From: Phoronis australis
Lineage: Eukaryota; Phoronida; Phoronidae
Direction of reading: 5' to 3'
Length of the DNA stretch: 32,623 nt
NCBI GenBank assembly: GCA_002633005.1
Contig: NMRA01000025.1
Span: 997,437 to 1,030,059, forward strand
The notes beneath the pieces were generated by a model. It made no database searches. It was not told the DNA's origin and saw only the letters and a list, made by a program, of their open reading frames with translations. How positions within the stretch are numbered: position 1 is the stretch's first letter; every line of letters begins with the position of its first letter. Of the stretch, positions 9,001-17,472 are shown piece by piece. A program made the translations under genes and the position numbers.

Positions 9001-11787
9001 CGCTTACTTATTTACGCCCATAGGAGTACATCATCATGTTTGTGCCCTTATTTCTCCCCTGGTGTAGGGTGTGTAGTGTGGACGCTCGGTTGCAGGGGAT
9101 AGGCTGCTCTAGGGCAAGTTCTTCTAGGGTAGATTGAAGTGCAGAAATTTCTGTTGACTTACAAAAATATGCATGCGCTGTCTGAACAACACTCGACCAG
9201 AAACTGATCCTTTGTCGCCGCTGTAGTTTGGATCAGGGGTAACGTTACACACGGCATATCTCGTGTAGTCGAAAAGAGCTGGAAGATGAACACAAAAGCT
9301 TGAACAGTCGTTAACGATCTAGTCTTCAGGGTCCAGGTCTAATCTTTACTATGCTTGATCTTGAACTCGAAATTATTTTTGGCATTTTCCGTTTTACTTT
9401 TGTGCGAACTCAAGATACAGTAGGTTGAATAGGTAGTGGTTTAAGGTGCTGTGTGCATTAACCTCGCATTTGGTTAGCCCACGATTTGCGCTACAAACTT
9501 GAGTAAATACACGATATTTCGCACGGATTGTTTGTCACTTTTTTGAGCTCGCACAAAATTTGAGTGCAAAGTTTCAGAAATAATCTCGAGTTCGATTTCA
9601 GGACCTGGGCCCAGAAATCCACCAAATTGCATTTGAAACCAGGCAAGAAAATTGCCCACCAACCATTAAAATACTCTCAAAGTGTGCCACGCCGCTAGTC
9701 AACTTATGAGTCGAGTATTTAGAAAAGGTGACCACGGATTCTGGTAAGAGAAACAAATGCTTTCACTGAAACTTCTGGGACCTGTGTCATGAAATCTGAT
9801 TGATCTTTAAATAAAAAATTGGAATTTTTGGTGCAAACAACTATTTCTGAAAACAGTTAAGCCTCACGCGATCAAAATTGCAAAATCTCGGAGAAAATTC
9901 ACGCAACTGTAAGTTAGGCGGTAATTTCTATAAATTATGTATACATGCACACTGTGACGCACACATGATTACTTGGCTAATAAAACCTTTTTTCAGCAAC
10001 TGCGCATTGGGAGCATATGACTTTCATGAAAAGGACCCCCGCCTGTTCACTTGATAGAAGTAAACGAATTTTGTTTAGTTAATGCCTAATTATTGCACTT
10101 TGCGAAATATAGATTTGACAATATAATTATAGCAAGTTCAAGGAATTATGTCAAGTCAAATCCAGTATTGTGTCACGGGGTGCTATTTTGGGAAATAGAT
10201 TTTAGATTCGAAATCACCACTAGAGGCAACCGAACACCTCGGGTATATTAGTCGCCTCAAATTTCTTCTCGGAAGTGAGCGTTATACCGCATGGTGTGAT
10301 CAAACTTCAGTCATTCGACAAGACATGTAACTTTCCTAGTCTCATTGGTCTAAAGGCTGCAATTTCGTACATGCGTAGATACACACTTCCGATTGTAATT
10401 TTTAGGCTACGAAGATAAACAAATTGGCGCGTTTAGTTTGACGGAATGAGGCGCTTTGATGGACAATTTTTGATTAACGTCTGCTGACATACACGTATAT
10501 CAGCACGGGACACAACCGTGACTAAAAATTAACGATAACAAAACAGTGGTATTAGAATTTCTCAAGAAAATTGAATAAGTAATTATCATCAGCGTTACGT
10601 GCCTTATTAATCAAATTACATTGATGTAATTTTTATGACAAAGGCAATGGGCACGTGGCCAAAAAGCAATATTCAAATTATTGTGTCTCAAATGACTTCA
10701 AATGGCAATTACTGTGTTTTTCTACTCAGGGACAACATTGTTGATTTAAATTCATAAAGACGTGACCGAAAAGGTAAAATGAGTGCATTTTCTGGGGGAA
10801 ATCCAAGGTGTAATAATGCAAACTAGAAGCCCTGGTGAAGTTGAGATCGTCGGGAACTGCACTCCCTACGTTGAACTGTAGTGTACGTATAATTTTGGGA
10901 ACACCCTGTATTTATGCCCGTAACGAGTTCTTGTGAAATTGAAATGTTATGTAAACATCACAACGTGTACGGACGATAACAAGCTGTCCCATATTATTTG
11001 CTTACGTCAGCTTAAGTGTAGGGGGATGCTGTAAATATTGAATGATAGTGCAATCTTTTCAACTTTTTCAAGAAAAATTAAGAACCGTTGAATACATGTC
11101 GTTTCCGATGTAGCAAACAGTTGTTACATCTACAGGGATCTTGCACGAATACAGTGTACAGGAGTGCAATCACAAGCAACCAACCTAATAAAGAACCTAC
11201 AAGTACATGTGCGACTTTCTTACTGGGGATTTAACTCGTGACCTCATCAGGTTCTTGTTACCTGCGATCAAGTAACGCTATCCGTTGTAATTAGCGATAC
11301 TGCTGCACATGTTATTTTATTTTCACGTAGTCTTGCAATTCTAGACGTTCGTTTCCTCCAAAATCTCTGCGTAGTTGCCAGCAAAGAGTATTAGAAGTTG
11401 AAATAACAGGGCATGACACACGAACTAGGTCATGATGGCGCAAGGGACAAATGTTCGCTGTAACGTCGCCCTAAATCAGTGTGTCGACGTTTACTATTTA
11501 GTTATGCCTGTGAATTGGAACGAGATAGTAGGGGCAAACATTGTGGAAAGCACACAATAGGATAATTTCACAACGTTTTACACAGCGAGACATTTTTATG
11601 GTGTGGAGAGGTCGACGCCAGACAAAGGTTCAAACTATATATGTGTAAGACATTTTTAAGGTAATACACAATGCGTTTTGAGCTTGAATAGCACTTAACC
11701 GTTGACAGTTTTGCAATGACCTTACTCACCTAACGTTGTTGGCGTTGATAAAAGTGCTAAAACTGTCCAAATCAAGACACGAACCAT
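2826..11787 (-). CDS. secreted Cu/Zn superoxide dismutase, 5' three exons (partial)
   Basis: This gene model covers the N-terminal ~124 residues of an extracellular Cu/Zn superoxide dismutase, which converts superoxide to oxygen and hydrogen peroxide outside the cell or in the secretory path. The exons are 11787-11730 (signal peptide), 9278-9163 (first beta strands) and 3025-2826 (metal ligands). Junctions are GT-AG with phases 1, 0 and 2 that agree throughout; lengths 58, 116 and 200 nt. The zinc His and Asp of the HVGDLG region, the last copper His and the active-site Arg must lie in exons not found here, probably left of the window. Intron 2 (9162-3026) is about 6.1 kb because it hosts nested transposons on the opposite strand. 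A cytosolic form is less likely given the signal peptide. The family call rests on exon 3; assigning exons 1 and 2 rests on phase, splice sites and sequence character. Confidence 0.85.
3422..3960 (+). pseudogene. LINE endonuclease (APE-like) C-terminal part
   Basis: The frame contains [12 protein letters not shown], matching the family's LLxGDFNARIG strand. It then has [26 protein letters not shown] and FDQLPL, where SDHxPL is expected. The order and spacing fit the second half of a LINE AP endonuclease. Key residues have decayed: D and N of the GDxN motif are E and Y, and the catalytic His of SDH is Gln. The N-terminal catalytic part is absent. Confidence 0.8.
3990..4322 (+). pseudogene. LINE linker between endonuclease and RT
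   Basis: After a frameshift near 3960, a second frame continues with a Lys-rich helical region ([10 protein letters not shown], then [17 protein letters not shown]). This resembles the WW/WF...EC...YKxLRxxFK linker of LINE ORF2 proteins. It ends in a stop at 4320-4322. The segment is uninformative for clade but links the endonuclease and RT pieces in the right order. Confidence 0.65.
4580..5360 (+). pseudogene. LINE reverse transcriptase domain, frameshifted
   Basis: Across several frames one can read [10 protein letters not shown] (RT entry motif), [49 protein letters not shown] (motif A), [16 protein letters not shown] (motif B) and LLYADDMV (motif C, catalytic DD kept). Motif A has His where the metal-binding Asp is expected. 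Several frameshifts and stops interrupt the domain, so it cannot encode an enzyme. Confidence 0.88.
5600..6187 (+). pseudogene. LINE ORF C-terminal segment, upstream of the mariner
   Basis: [15 protein letters not shown] followed by [11 protein letters not shown] and [13 protein letters not shown] matches the conserved post-RT region of several LINE clades (ILPxLxYGxEVWG, then FLKxxLxV, then YGELGRxPL). Further on, a [17 protein letters not shown] block and [13 protein letters not shown] lead to MAKL, where the mariner begins. The LINE reading resumes after 8506. Confidence 0.8.
6372..8420 (+). pseudogene. mariner transposase, frameshifted and interrupted
   Basis: Pieces in order: 6372-6544 ([16 protein letters not shown], then a frameshift, then SYSAVKK up to ESVEDD), 7564-7920 ([53 protein letters not shown]) and 7917-8420 ([45 protein letters not shown]). 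These are the N-terminal helix-turn-helix region and a catalytic triad of the DET, QDN and APSD type. There are 34 residues between the second and third Asp, the DD34D mariner signature. The Trp usual after DET is Arg. The enzyme would cut and paste the element at TA. The last 167 codons form the longest intact piece. Confidence 0.92.
6545..7562 (-). mobile_element. internal gag-protease fragment of a BEL/Pao LTR retrotransposon
   Basis: Read on the minus strand from 7562, one frame gives three CX2CX3HX4C zinc knuckles ([39 protein letters not shown]). A retroviral-type aspartic protease follows ([11 protein letters not shown], later [11 protein letters not shown]). After a stop and frameshift near 6722, [13 protein letters not shown] and LESIGI appear, the stretch leading into BEL/Pao reverse transcriptase. 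No LTR, capsid part, RT or integrase is present. The piece starts and stops inside coding sequence and lies within the mariner transposase gene, with TGAC at both junctions (6541-6544 and 7563-7566). Confidence 0.9.
8507..8792 (+). pseudogene. LINE ORF tail, downstream of the mariner
   Basis: Immediately after the mariner's right TA the frame reads [15 protein letters not shown], then [12 protein letters not shown] and, past an internal [25 protein letters not shown] and a stop at 8790-8792. This is the LINE tail pattern LxIExGRxxxxxRxxRxCxxC...DExHFxxxCxxY. It continues the sequence cut at 6187, showing the mariner entered an existing LINE copy. One base must be dropped at the join to keep frame, consistent with decay. 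Confidence 0.85.
9163..9278 (-). CDS. SOD exon 2: N-terminal beta-strand segment
   Basis: The acceptor is TTCATCTTCCAG before 9278 and the donor is TTTTT|GTAAGT after 9163. The 116 nt encode a stretch containing [17 protein letters not shown] and then VSGRVLFRQ. The latter resembles the V-x-G-x-V-x-F-x-Q opening strand of Cu/Zn SODs. NVT and NYS are two possible N-glycosylation sites, which fits a secreted protein. The exon enters in phase 1 and leaves in phase 0, matching both neighbours. It is too short and stop-flanked to stand out as an ORF, so splice phase and the family strand are the evidence. Confidence 0.8.
9363..9593. repeat. imperfect inverted repeat in SOD intron 1
   Basis: The arm at 9363-9415 (GAACTCGAAATTATTTTTGG to TTTTGTGCGAACTCAAG) is matched in reverse complement by 9541-9593 (GAACTCGAGATTATTTCTG to TTTTGTGCGAGCTCAAA). 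The loop is about 125 bp. It could be a small foldback element or a diverged inverted duplication. A short reading frame on the minus strand across it is not convincing. Confidence 0.6.
9600..11720. other. SOD intron 1 sequence, no other gene seen
   Basis: AT-rich sequence with frequent stops on both strands, lying between the signal-peptide exon and exon 2 of the minus-strand SOD gene. I see no recognisable domain or repeat beyond scattered short AT-rich runs. Confidence 0.55.
11730..11787 (-). CDS. SOD exon 1: start codon and signal peptide
   Basis: The ATG at 11787 sits in a good context (AAAAATGG). It opens a 19-residue stretch starting [13 protein letters not shown], a textbook signal peptide with a basic residue and a hydrophobic core. 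The coding part ends at 11730 before a strong donor, G|GTGAGT, in phase 1. Adding the first two bases of the exon at 9278 gives an Ala codon and keeps the frame open. I saw no clear TATA box just upstream; an ATTGG (inverted CCAAT) lies roughly 160 bp upstream. Confidence 0.75.
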
Positions 11788-11799
11788 TTTTCAGACTCG

Positions 11800-13000
11800 A
11801 GATGGCAGCAGAGTAAGACCTTCGCGTATCAGCTACTTGTGTTATGTCCTAGATAACCGAGCGCACTCGGCTTATTGCTTATGAAAAACTTATGTAACTT
11901 GTATGGTGGTCTGAACGGACCATTTGTTAAAAAAATTATGACCAATTGCAAATCGTTTTACGCTTTCGTGACAACCAAGAATTAAACAACTAAAGGAACT
12001 TAAGCCAGTCAGGAACGGAGTTTGCCCTGCGTAGCTTTATTCGGCGGCATACCTTGCGGGACTTAGAACAATACATGAAATTATAGAGCATCCCATCAAA
12101 ATAGTGTCTACAGCAGTGACATATTAAAGAAATAAAGTCATTGTCAAATACAGATTATCCAGGCATACATGCAAAGGGCGCAAGTAACGAACACAAGTGT
12201 TCAGTATTACCCTACACTTGACGAGGTCAACAACCCACTACAAACCAAAATGCGTGTACGTAGCTGGTAGCCGCCAGTCTCACGCATTCACCAAAAGTGC
12301 CTTCAATCAGCTAAACATAAAACGTTTCACTTTCCAACCTTGATTGGTGTACCTTCGGCCATTAGCCGGACGGCTCTGTCGACATTCTCTCACAATGTCA
12401 CTCGACTTGAACACGACGTTTTGGTACACAGCACATGTGAATCTGTTTCCGTGGCGCAGAAAGGTTATCTCGAAAGCCATAGCGTGTAACCAAAGATACT
12501 ATATCCCCGTATAAATTCTTTGGTGTAACTAACCATTGAGCAGCAAAGTAATGAATACAGAAAATGCCGGGGAGAAAAGTGAACTGATTTGAGGTTTAAA
12601 AATACGCGGGCGGCCAATTAATCAGATCGCAACTTAATTTCGTAAACAATCTGACGAAATGGTCTCATTTTCGAGTATATAGTCCAGTAGACTTTTTAGA
12701 ACATTAAAATGTTGAAAATTTAAAGATGGATGCCAGACAGCTGCCCTGTTGAAGCGGTGTACTTGTACGCGGATGTCTTCAATATAAATACTTGTTTAAA
12801 GAGACTGGTGAACTGCGGTTCTTTACCTGAAAATTTGTTCGACTTGTTCTGCAATGAGATGAGACGTGATGTTTCATCTGGCAATGTCATTTCTTCAGAC
12901 TACACTTAGCTAATGGTGATTTCATGACGCCGCGACAAGTAATTTCATCAGTGAAGACTTTGGTCACAAGCTATAACGACGGTCGATTGCAAGCCAAGAC
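11800..13000. other. no gene seen; upstream region of SOD
   Basis: No supported reading frame. The first few hundred bases are the likely promoter side of the minus-strand SOD gene. Apart from the ATTGG near 11943-11949 I cannot point to defined elements. Confidence 0.45.
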
Positions 13001-13013
13001 ATCACAACTATAA

Positions 13014-13313
13014 CATTGGCGGATTTAGAGAGGGCCCAGCCCCCCCCCCCCTTGGTTGCCGGAAGCGAAAATGGAACAGCAACAGCGTGAAGTGCGAGGA
13101 AATATTGAGCGAACAACTAGGACGCGGAGAAGAAGGGGCTCCAGATCGCGGCGTCCCCTTTTTTAGTCCACCGGTAGATTTTCGGAACAGGTGGTTCACT
13201 GCATACCCGGCTCCCGCAACTTCGGGCCTGTGCTGCACATGCAATCGCAATGCCCCATTCCGGCCCCGAAACAACATGTTGTCCCCCCTTGAGGTATCCT
13301 AGATCCGCCACTG
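13014..13313. repeat. ~300 bp element with inverted GGCGGATYTAG ends
   Basis: The left end reads CATTGGCGGATTTAG and the right end, in reverse complement, reads CAGTGGCGGATCTAGG. The right ~50 bp (reverse complement: GGATCTAGGATACCTCAAGG, then ACAACATGTTGT) is clearly related to the tail of the SINE-like copy at 1077. A C run lies at about 13031-13042. The CAGTG ends would suit a non-autonomous hAT-type element, but I could not find a matching 8 bp duplication. Overlapping reading frames on both strands look like chance. Confidence 0.6.
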
Positions 13314-13693
13314 TAAATGTAAGACGGTCCCGGATAAAATCGCCTTTCTCGTGTTCTCAGATTGGCCCCGCCGTTTTAGAATTGTGTCGGTAAAAATTGC
13401 GTCCGTTGATAGGTGGCATTGACCAGTTTTTGCTGATTTAGGGCTTCAAAAACTGGGTCTTGGTATCTAAATTACAGTCTGTTCCACAGGATGTAAAAAA
13501 TGAAAAGTATATTGGGCCAAAGACTTCAAAAACATTGCAAAAGTCTATTGAAACTGATTCCGAAGTCAATTTTTGCACCGGGAGTCCAGACGGCTACTTG
13601 AAAATACGAGCCAAATTACGACAAGTCATCAGTTTTCACACCAAAAACAGCATTTGCATGCCATTGCTAAGAAGTGAGAGATAGTGCATTCAG

Positions 13694-13959
13694 CAGTGGC
13701 GGATCTGTATCATATGGGGGGCCCAACAATTTGTCTCTTAAAAATCACGCAAAGCACGACTGGTGAGGCGCATAGCGCCGAATGGGGTTATGTCGAGAGC
13801 TTTTGCCTCCAAAAACAAGCATTTTATTGATTCCTGAGGTATTATCAAAGAAACACTGAGGATTTGTGTCGTAGAAATGGAAATCTTGTAAATCGCACGT
13901 ACTCGAACTCATGAAATTTCGGTTGGAGCGATTGTGCTCTTCCACTGCGCCACCACGCC
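13694..13959 (-). repeat. tRNA-derived SINE-like element, copy 2
   Basis: On the minus strand it begins GGCGTGGTGGCGCAGTGG, a near-perfect A box (TGGCGCAGTGG). A B-box-like GAGTTCGAGTAC follows about 45 bp downstream, and the element ends at 13694 in ATCCGCCACTG. The body aligns block by block with 1077-1400. It is too diverged from a functional tRNA to be called a tRNA gene. Confidence 0.7.
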
Positions 13960-15400
13960 AATCAACTCATAAACATAAGCACAAGTATTGTCCGACAAAA
14001 ATGAATTTGTAACAATATTTAACAATAAATATTCGTGTAATTTACACAGCTTTGTTCCAGGCGGTAGGGCCAAAGGCTAACTGACATCGACATCTCATTT
14101 CCAAAACATGTGTGTCAAAAGCTTGCTGTCACTATTACAATAGAGCACAAGTACATTGTAACGCAACATAGTTATGATTATGCAAAATTGGTTCAATCCA
14201 CGACACTTGTCGTTTTTACTAATTCTCCATTCCGCTCGTATCCTCGGAACAAAGATCGAACCTCAACAGAACATAGGTGAAGCAGCTGACCACGCGACAT
14301 GATTAAAAGACACAAGATTATTTCGAAACACACTTGTTTCATTCTCAAGTGACACTAAAATGACGCAATAATACCACCACAGAAAAAAACTGGAGACACA
14401 CAAAGAGTGTCACGGCAGTTGTGAAATACTGCAAAGACTAACAAATTGATGGGGTTTACAGGAAAGTCGCGCAAACAAGTGTAACGTGCAGGGCGACACT
14501 GTTTCTTGCTCATTCGAAACAAGCTTCTCGAATTCCAGTAGGGATTCTTATACTTTTAATCGCATCACACCGTGCTCTATATATCGAGTTGACATGTTTT
14601 CCACTATTTTTTCACGGGTGATAATTATGATTATGAAGGTAAATATTTATATTAAGACCTAATGTCAATTTTTCTATTGGAAGTGTCTGAACGCGCTCTA
14701 AATAAAAAGGATAGATTGTGAATATTACAAATACATGTTATAGTTGTAAAGTAATGTGGAACTAAGACTTTTATCTGCCACGTGACAATTGAAAATTAAG
14801 TACCCTTCTCCCAGGACACTTCTATGGCATTTTAAACAAGAAACTAAGCCAATTTTCAGTATCGCACGGGATATGAATATTCTTTTGCCACAATAGAATC
14901 AGTTCCAGTTCTGTGCAAATATAATCTGAGATTGAATTAAAGAAGTCAAAATTTGGAAGGACCAATTAGCACTGTTATTTTCCTTAGTGTCTTTGACTTT
15001 GAAGACTTTCAATATTCGCAAGGAAACTTGTATGTTACAATTTTATAAATTAATTTTGTACTTGATACACTGTGAATGAAATGCAGGTTTAAGTGTTTTA
15101 ATTTTGTCTGTAGAAGAAAAACGTAATTATGCAATAACATGAAATAAAACGACCAACTGAAACAAAACACCACAAAATTCGAAAACTTGAGAAGGAAAGA
15201 ATGAAGTACTTAAATTTCCTCAGATATTGACAGGAGATACAATGTATGTCACCTGTGTTTTTAGTATCATTTAACAAGTACTCTGGTTGAAATATAATGC
15301 CTAGTTATTTAGGCATCTCATTCCTTCATGAGGTTTGATAAAACGGATAAAGAAAGCCAACAACTGTCAGTACTATTTGACTGGCCATGTGGTAGTGACA
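13960..15400. other. no gene seen
   Basis: AT-rich non-coding sequence with stops in all frames. I recognise no repeats or RNA genes here. Confidence 0.5.
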
Positions 15401-15402
15401 TA

Positions 15403-15699
15403 TAGGGGCAGATCCAGGATATAGAGTTAGAGGGGGCCAGGGCACAGGAATAACCAGAATTTTGCCAGCCTGAAGTGTAGGGATGCAGGGGTCTTGAATT
15501 ATTGGGATTGTGGACCTTTTGATTAAAAAACGGTAAACTGGGTTTGTTCAGGGCCTATCCATTTTTTATTCACCCCCGAGTCTCCATGGTTGCGCGCATC
15601 AGCTAGTCAGCAATTCGCACCCGAACTGTCAAATGGTATCTTGTAGAATTATAGGGGGGCCATGGCCTCCTTGAACCCCTCCCCCTAAATCCGCCACTG
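15403..15699. repeat. ~300 bp element with inverted GGCAGATCC/GGCGGAT ends
   Basis: The left end GGGGCAGATCCAGGATA and the right end (reverse complement CAGTGGCGGATTTAGG) are inverted versions of the sequence that ends the elements at 1077, 13014 and 13694. Flanks TGACATA and TGACGTA are similar but do not form a clean duplication. Probably a non-autonomous element; the class is unproven. Confidence 0.5.
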
Positions 15700-15976
15700 A
15701 CGTAGGAAAGAAAGTAGCTACTTGATATCTGACTTTGCTATTTGTGCCTGAACGACACACAGTTGCGCTTGTGTTAGAAAGCATTTGCACTGTTTTGTTA
15801 TTTTTTACTACAGACCATCCATTTCTTTTAATGCATGAAGATTTGTCAGAGTGAAATTTACACTTGTTCTCAACAGACCTTGTTTCCGAAACGACACCAA
15901 ATCCGGTGATGACAGTGAAAGACAGCACAACACACACAAAACAGACATTTTCATTTTTTTGTTTTCCCACCTCCAA
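15700..15976 (-). CDS. possible signal-peptide exon of a small secreted protein
   Basis: A minus-strand frame from 15976 has a hydrophobic N-terminal stretch (ENVCFVCVVLSFTVITGFG) followed by a Cys- and Lys-rich segment. It runs into the repeat element below 15700. An overlapping frame from ATG 15954 also gives a signal-like start (MKMSVLCVLCCLSLSS) and meets a possible donor, CAAG|GTCTGT, near 15882. Both cannot be right. I recognise neither, and no partner exon was found. Either could be a chance AT-rich ORF. Confidence 0.25.
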
Positions 15977-16335
15977 TGAGTAAGTAATAGGGGTGTGGGA
16001 TTCCCCTGCCTTACCTTACAATCGTTAACTGAAAAATGACATTACAAATGTACAGTCGATTTTTTTACAGTGACAAACATGAAAATAACAACAATACATA
16101 AAGTGTTGTAAACATTTCAGAGAAAATACTACAAAAACACTCTCAGGGGATATTTTTCCAAAATAGAGTTTTTTAACCAATCTAGCTATTGTAGAATTTC
16201 CTCTTGATCTTTCTTGAGAATCCATACAGGAAATCCTATAGCATATTGTACTTATAAAATTTCCAAATTTAAGGAAATTCAATGTTTAAGAAGGGTAATA
16301 TCACCAACGGTGTGCACGGTTTTCCAAGAGGACTA

Positions 16336-16588
16336 GGGACCCGTTCCAACAAAACTGACTTAGCTAAGACAATTCTTAAATTTTACTAAATTTTATAATA
16401 AAAGTTAATTTTGTCTCAAAGCCATTTCAAAAAAAGAGATCTTAAGTTTGATCTAAGTGTTTGATGTAAGTTTTGTCTTAACTTTGACGAACTAACCGGA
16501 AGTGGAAGTTTCAAGATTGGAAGTTAAGACAAATCTTATACTTAAGTCAAAAATGAACTTAAGTCAGTTTCTCGGAACGGCCCCCAGG
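16336..16588. mobile_element. ~250 bp MITE-like element with inverted ends
   Basis: The left end GGGACCCGTTCCAACAAAAC continues into TGACTTAG. The right end, in reverse complement, reads GGGGGCCGTTCCGAGAAACT and then GACTTAAG. The interior repeats AACTTAAG/CTTAAGTT-type sequence and can fold back on itself. The size, terminal inverted repeats and lack of coding sequence fit a non-autonomous DNA transposon. The flanking AGGACT and AGGGCT are only similar, so the duplication is unresolved. Confidence 0.65.
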
Positions 16589-16932
16589 GCTTCTACACCT
16601 CAGAGTGCTTAGATGCTTAACATAACAACATCACCCTGTGCAATAATTTATATTTATTATCACACATATAAACTTATGACAAAAACCTCGCCCCCAAATC
16701 ACTATTCCTGGTTGTCATGTCTTTGTCTTGTTTTATAAATCCTGGTGCAGCGCCATATTTTGTAAAAATAATCTTCTTCGAGATGAAAAACGATAAATTA
16801 AACAGCAGCACTGAAACTCTTGGAAAGTATGCGTCAAAATGTGTCAATTGACATATAGTAAACTATACATGAAGGTAAGCCAAAGTCGTCACATACCTTC
16901 ATAAGAAAAAAACTACGCTGTTAGTGTCTCGG

Positions 16933-17142
16933 CTAAATACTGATATAGCGGCGAGGCTCGTGGTCTAAAAATTCAGGACTGTCGGATCGTATTGATGAAT
17001 TGGAGACATTACTGTAGTGAGACAAAGCATTTTTCGAAGGTAATTCATGGGCTGGGCGCTTTAGCGAAGTCTGAAAACGCGTGGGGACAATTACGGGGTC
17101 TTGGGCGCTTGTTAAGGCGAATAGCGGCAGAATTACAGACAT
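16933..17142 (-). CDS. small 69-codon ORF, head-to-head with the coiled-coil gene
   Basis: The ATG at 17142 opens a 69-codon frame to a stop at 16933. The product is polar and Ser/Pro/Arg-rich after a hydrophobic start (MSVILPLFALTSAQ, later SIRSDSPEFLDHEPRRY). Its start is 254 bp from the start of the plus-strand gene at 17396, across a region with promoter-like motifs. It may be a first exon rather than a full gene. I do not recognise the family. Composition and position favour a real gene, but there is no homology evidence. Confidence 0.35.
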   Translation of the reverse strand: MSVILPLFALTSAQDPVIVPTRFQTSLKRPAHELPSKNALSHYSNVSNSSIRSDSPEFLDHEPRRYISI

Positions 17143-17395
17143 CAGAGTAGTTTAGTGAACTCAAATCGCACGTCGAGCACACCAATCGGCCATTTATAAT
17201 ACATCAATCAATTCCAGTAGGATTTGCGCACACTAATTCCCGACATGCGCAATCGTTAAATCGATTCAGTTGCAAACCCGCTGTTAGCTACGTCATCAAA
17301 CAGCATAATAGCATGACGTCATCTTTACTTTTGAAATCCGAGTGATTGATTCATCGACGTCTTTTTGCGGGACCCTCGCTGTTAAAGAGTGAACG
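17143..17395. promoter_or_regulatory. putative bidirectional promoter with CRE and CCAAT motifs
   Basis: A perfect CRE palindrome TGACGTCA lies at 17314-17321, a CRE half-site TACGTCA at 17289-17295 and CCAAT at 17182-17186. CATGCGCAATCG, resembling an NRF-1 half-site, lies near 17244. The plus-strand gene starts at 17396 and a minus-strand ORF at 17142. Divergent starts this close, with CRE and CCAAT motifs, are typical of shared promoters. Motif presence is observed; promoter function is inferred. Confidence 0.45.
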
Positions 17396-17472
17396 ATGTA
17401 CGAAGAAATGGACGTAGCAGAAGTCCTAAATTTGATGGATAATACAGTACAAGAAATTGGGTGGACGAAAAA
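17396..17472 (+). CDS. coiled-coil gene exon 1
   Basis: The ATG at 17396 follows an in-frame TGA six bases upstream, so it is the first possible start in this frame. A second in-frame ATG follows four codons later (MYEEMDVAEVLNLMDN). The exon ends before the donor AAAAA|GTGCGT in phase 2. The single base C that opens exon 2 completes an Asn codon. Confidence 0.65.

Noticed and set aside
9474-9662. 62-codon minus-strand ORF as an extra SOD exon
   Set aside because: No SOD motif; it overlaps one arm of an inverted repeat, and exon 1 joins exon 2 directly in frame without it.
13008-13311. Three overlapping ORFs on both strands
   Set aside because: They coincide with a ~300 bp inverted-end repeat and its C run; no conserved domain.
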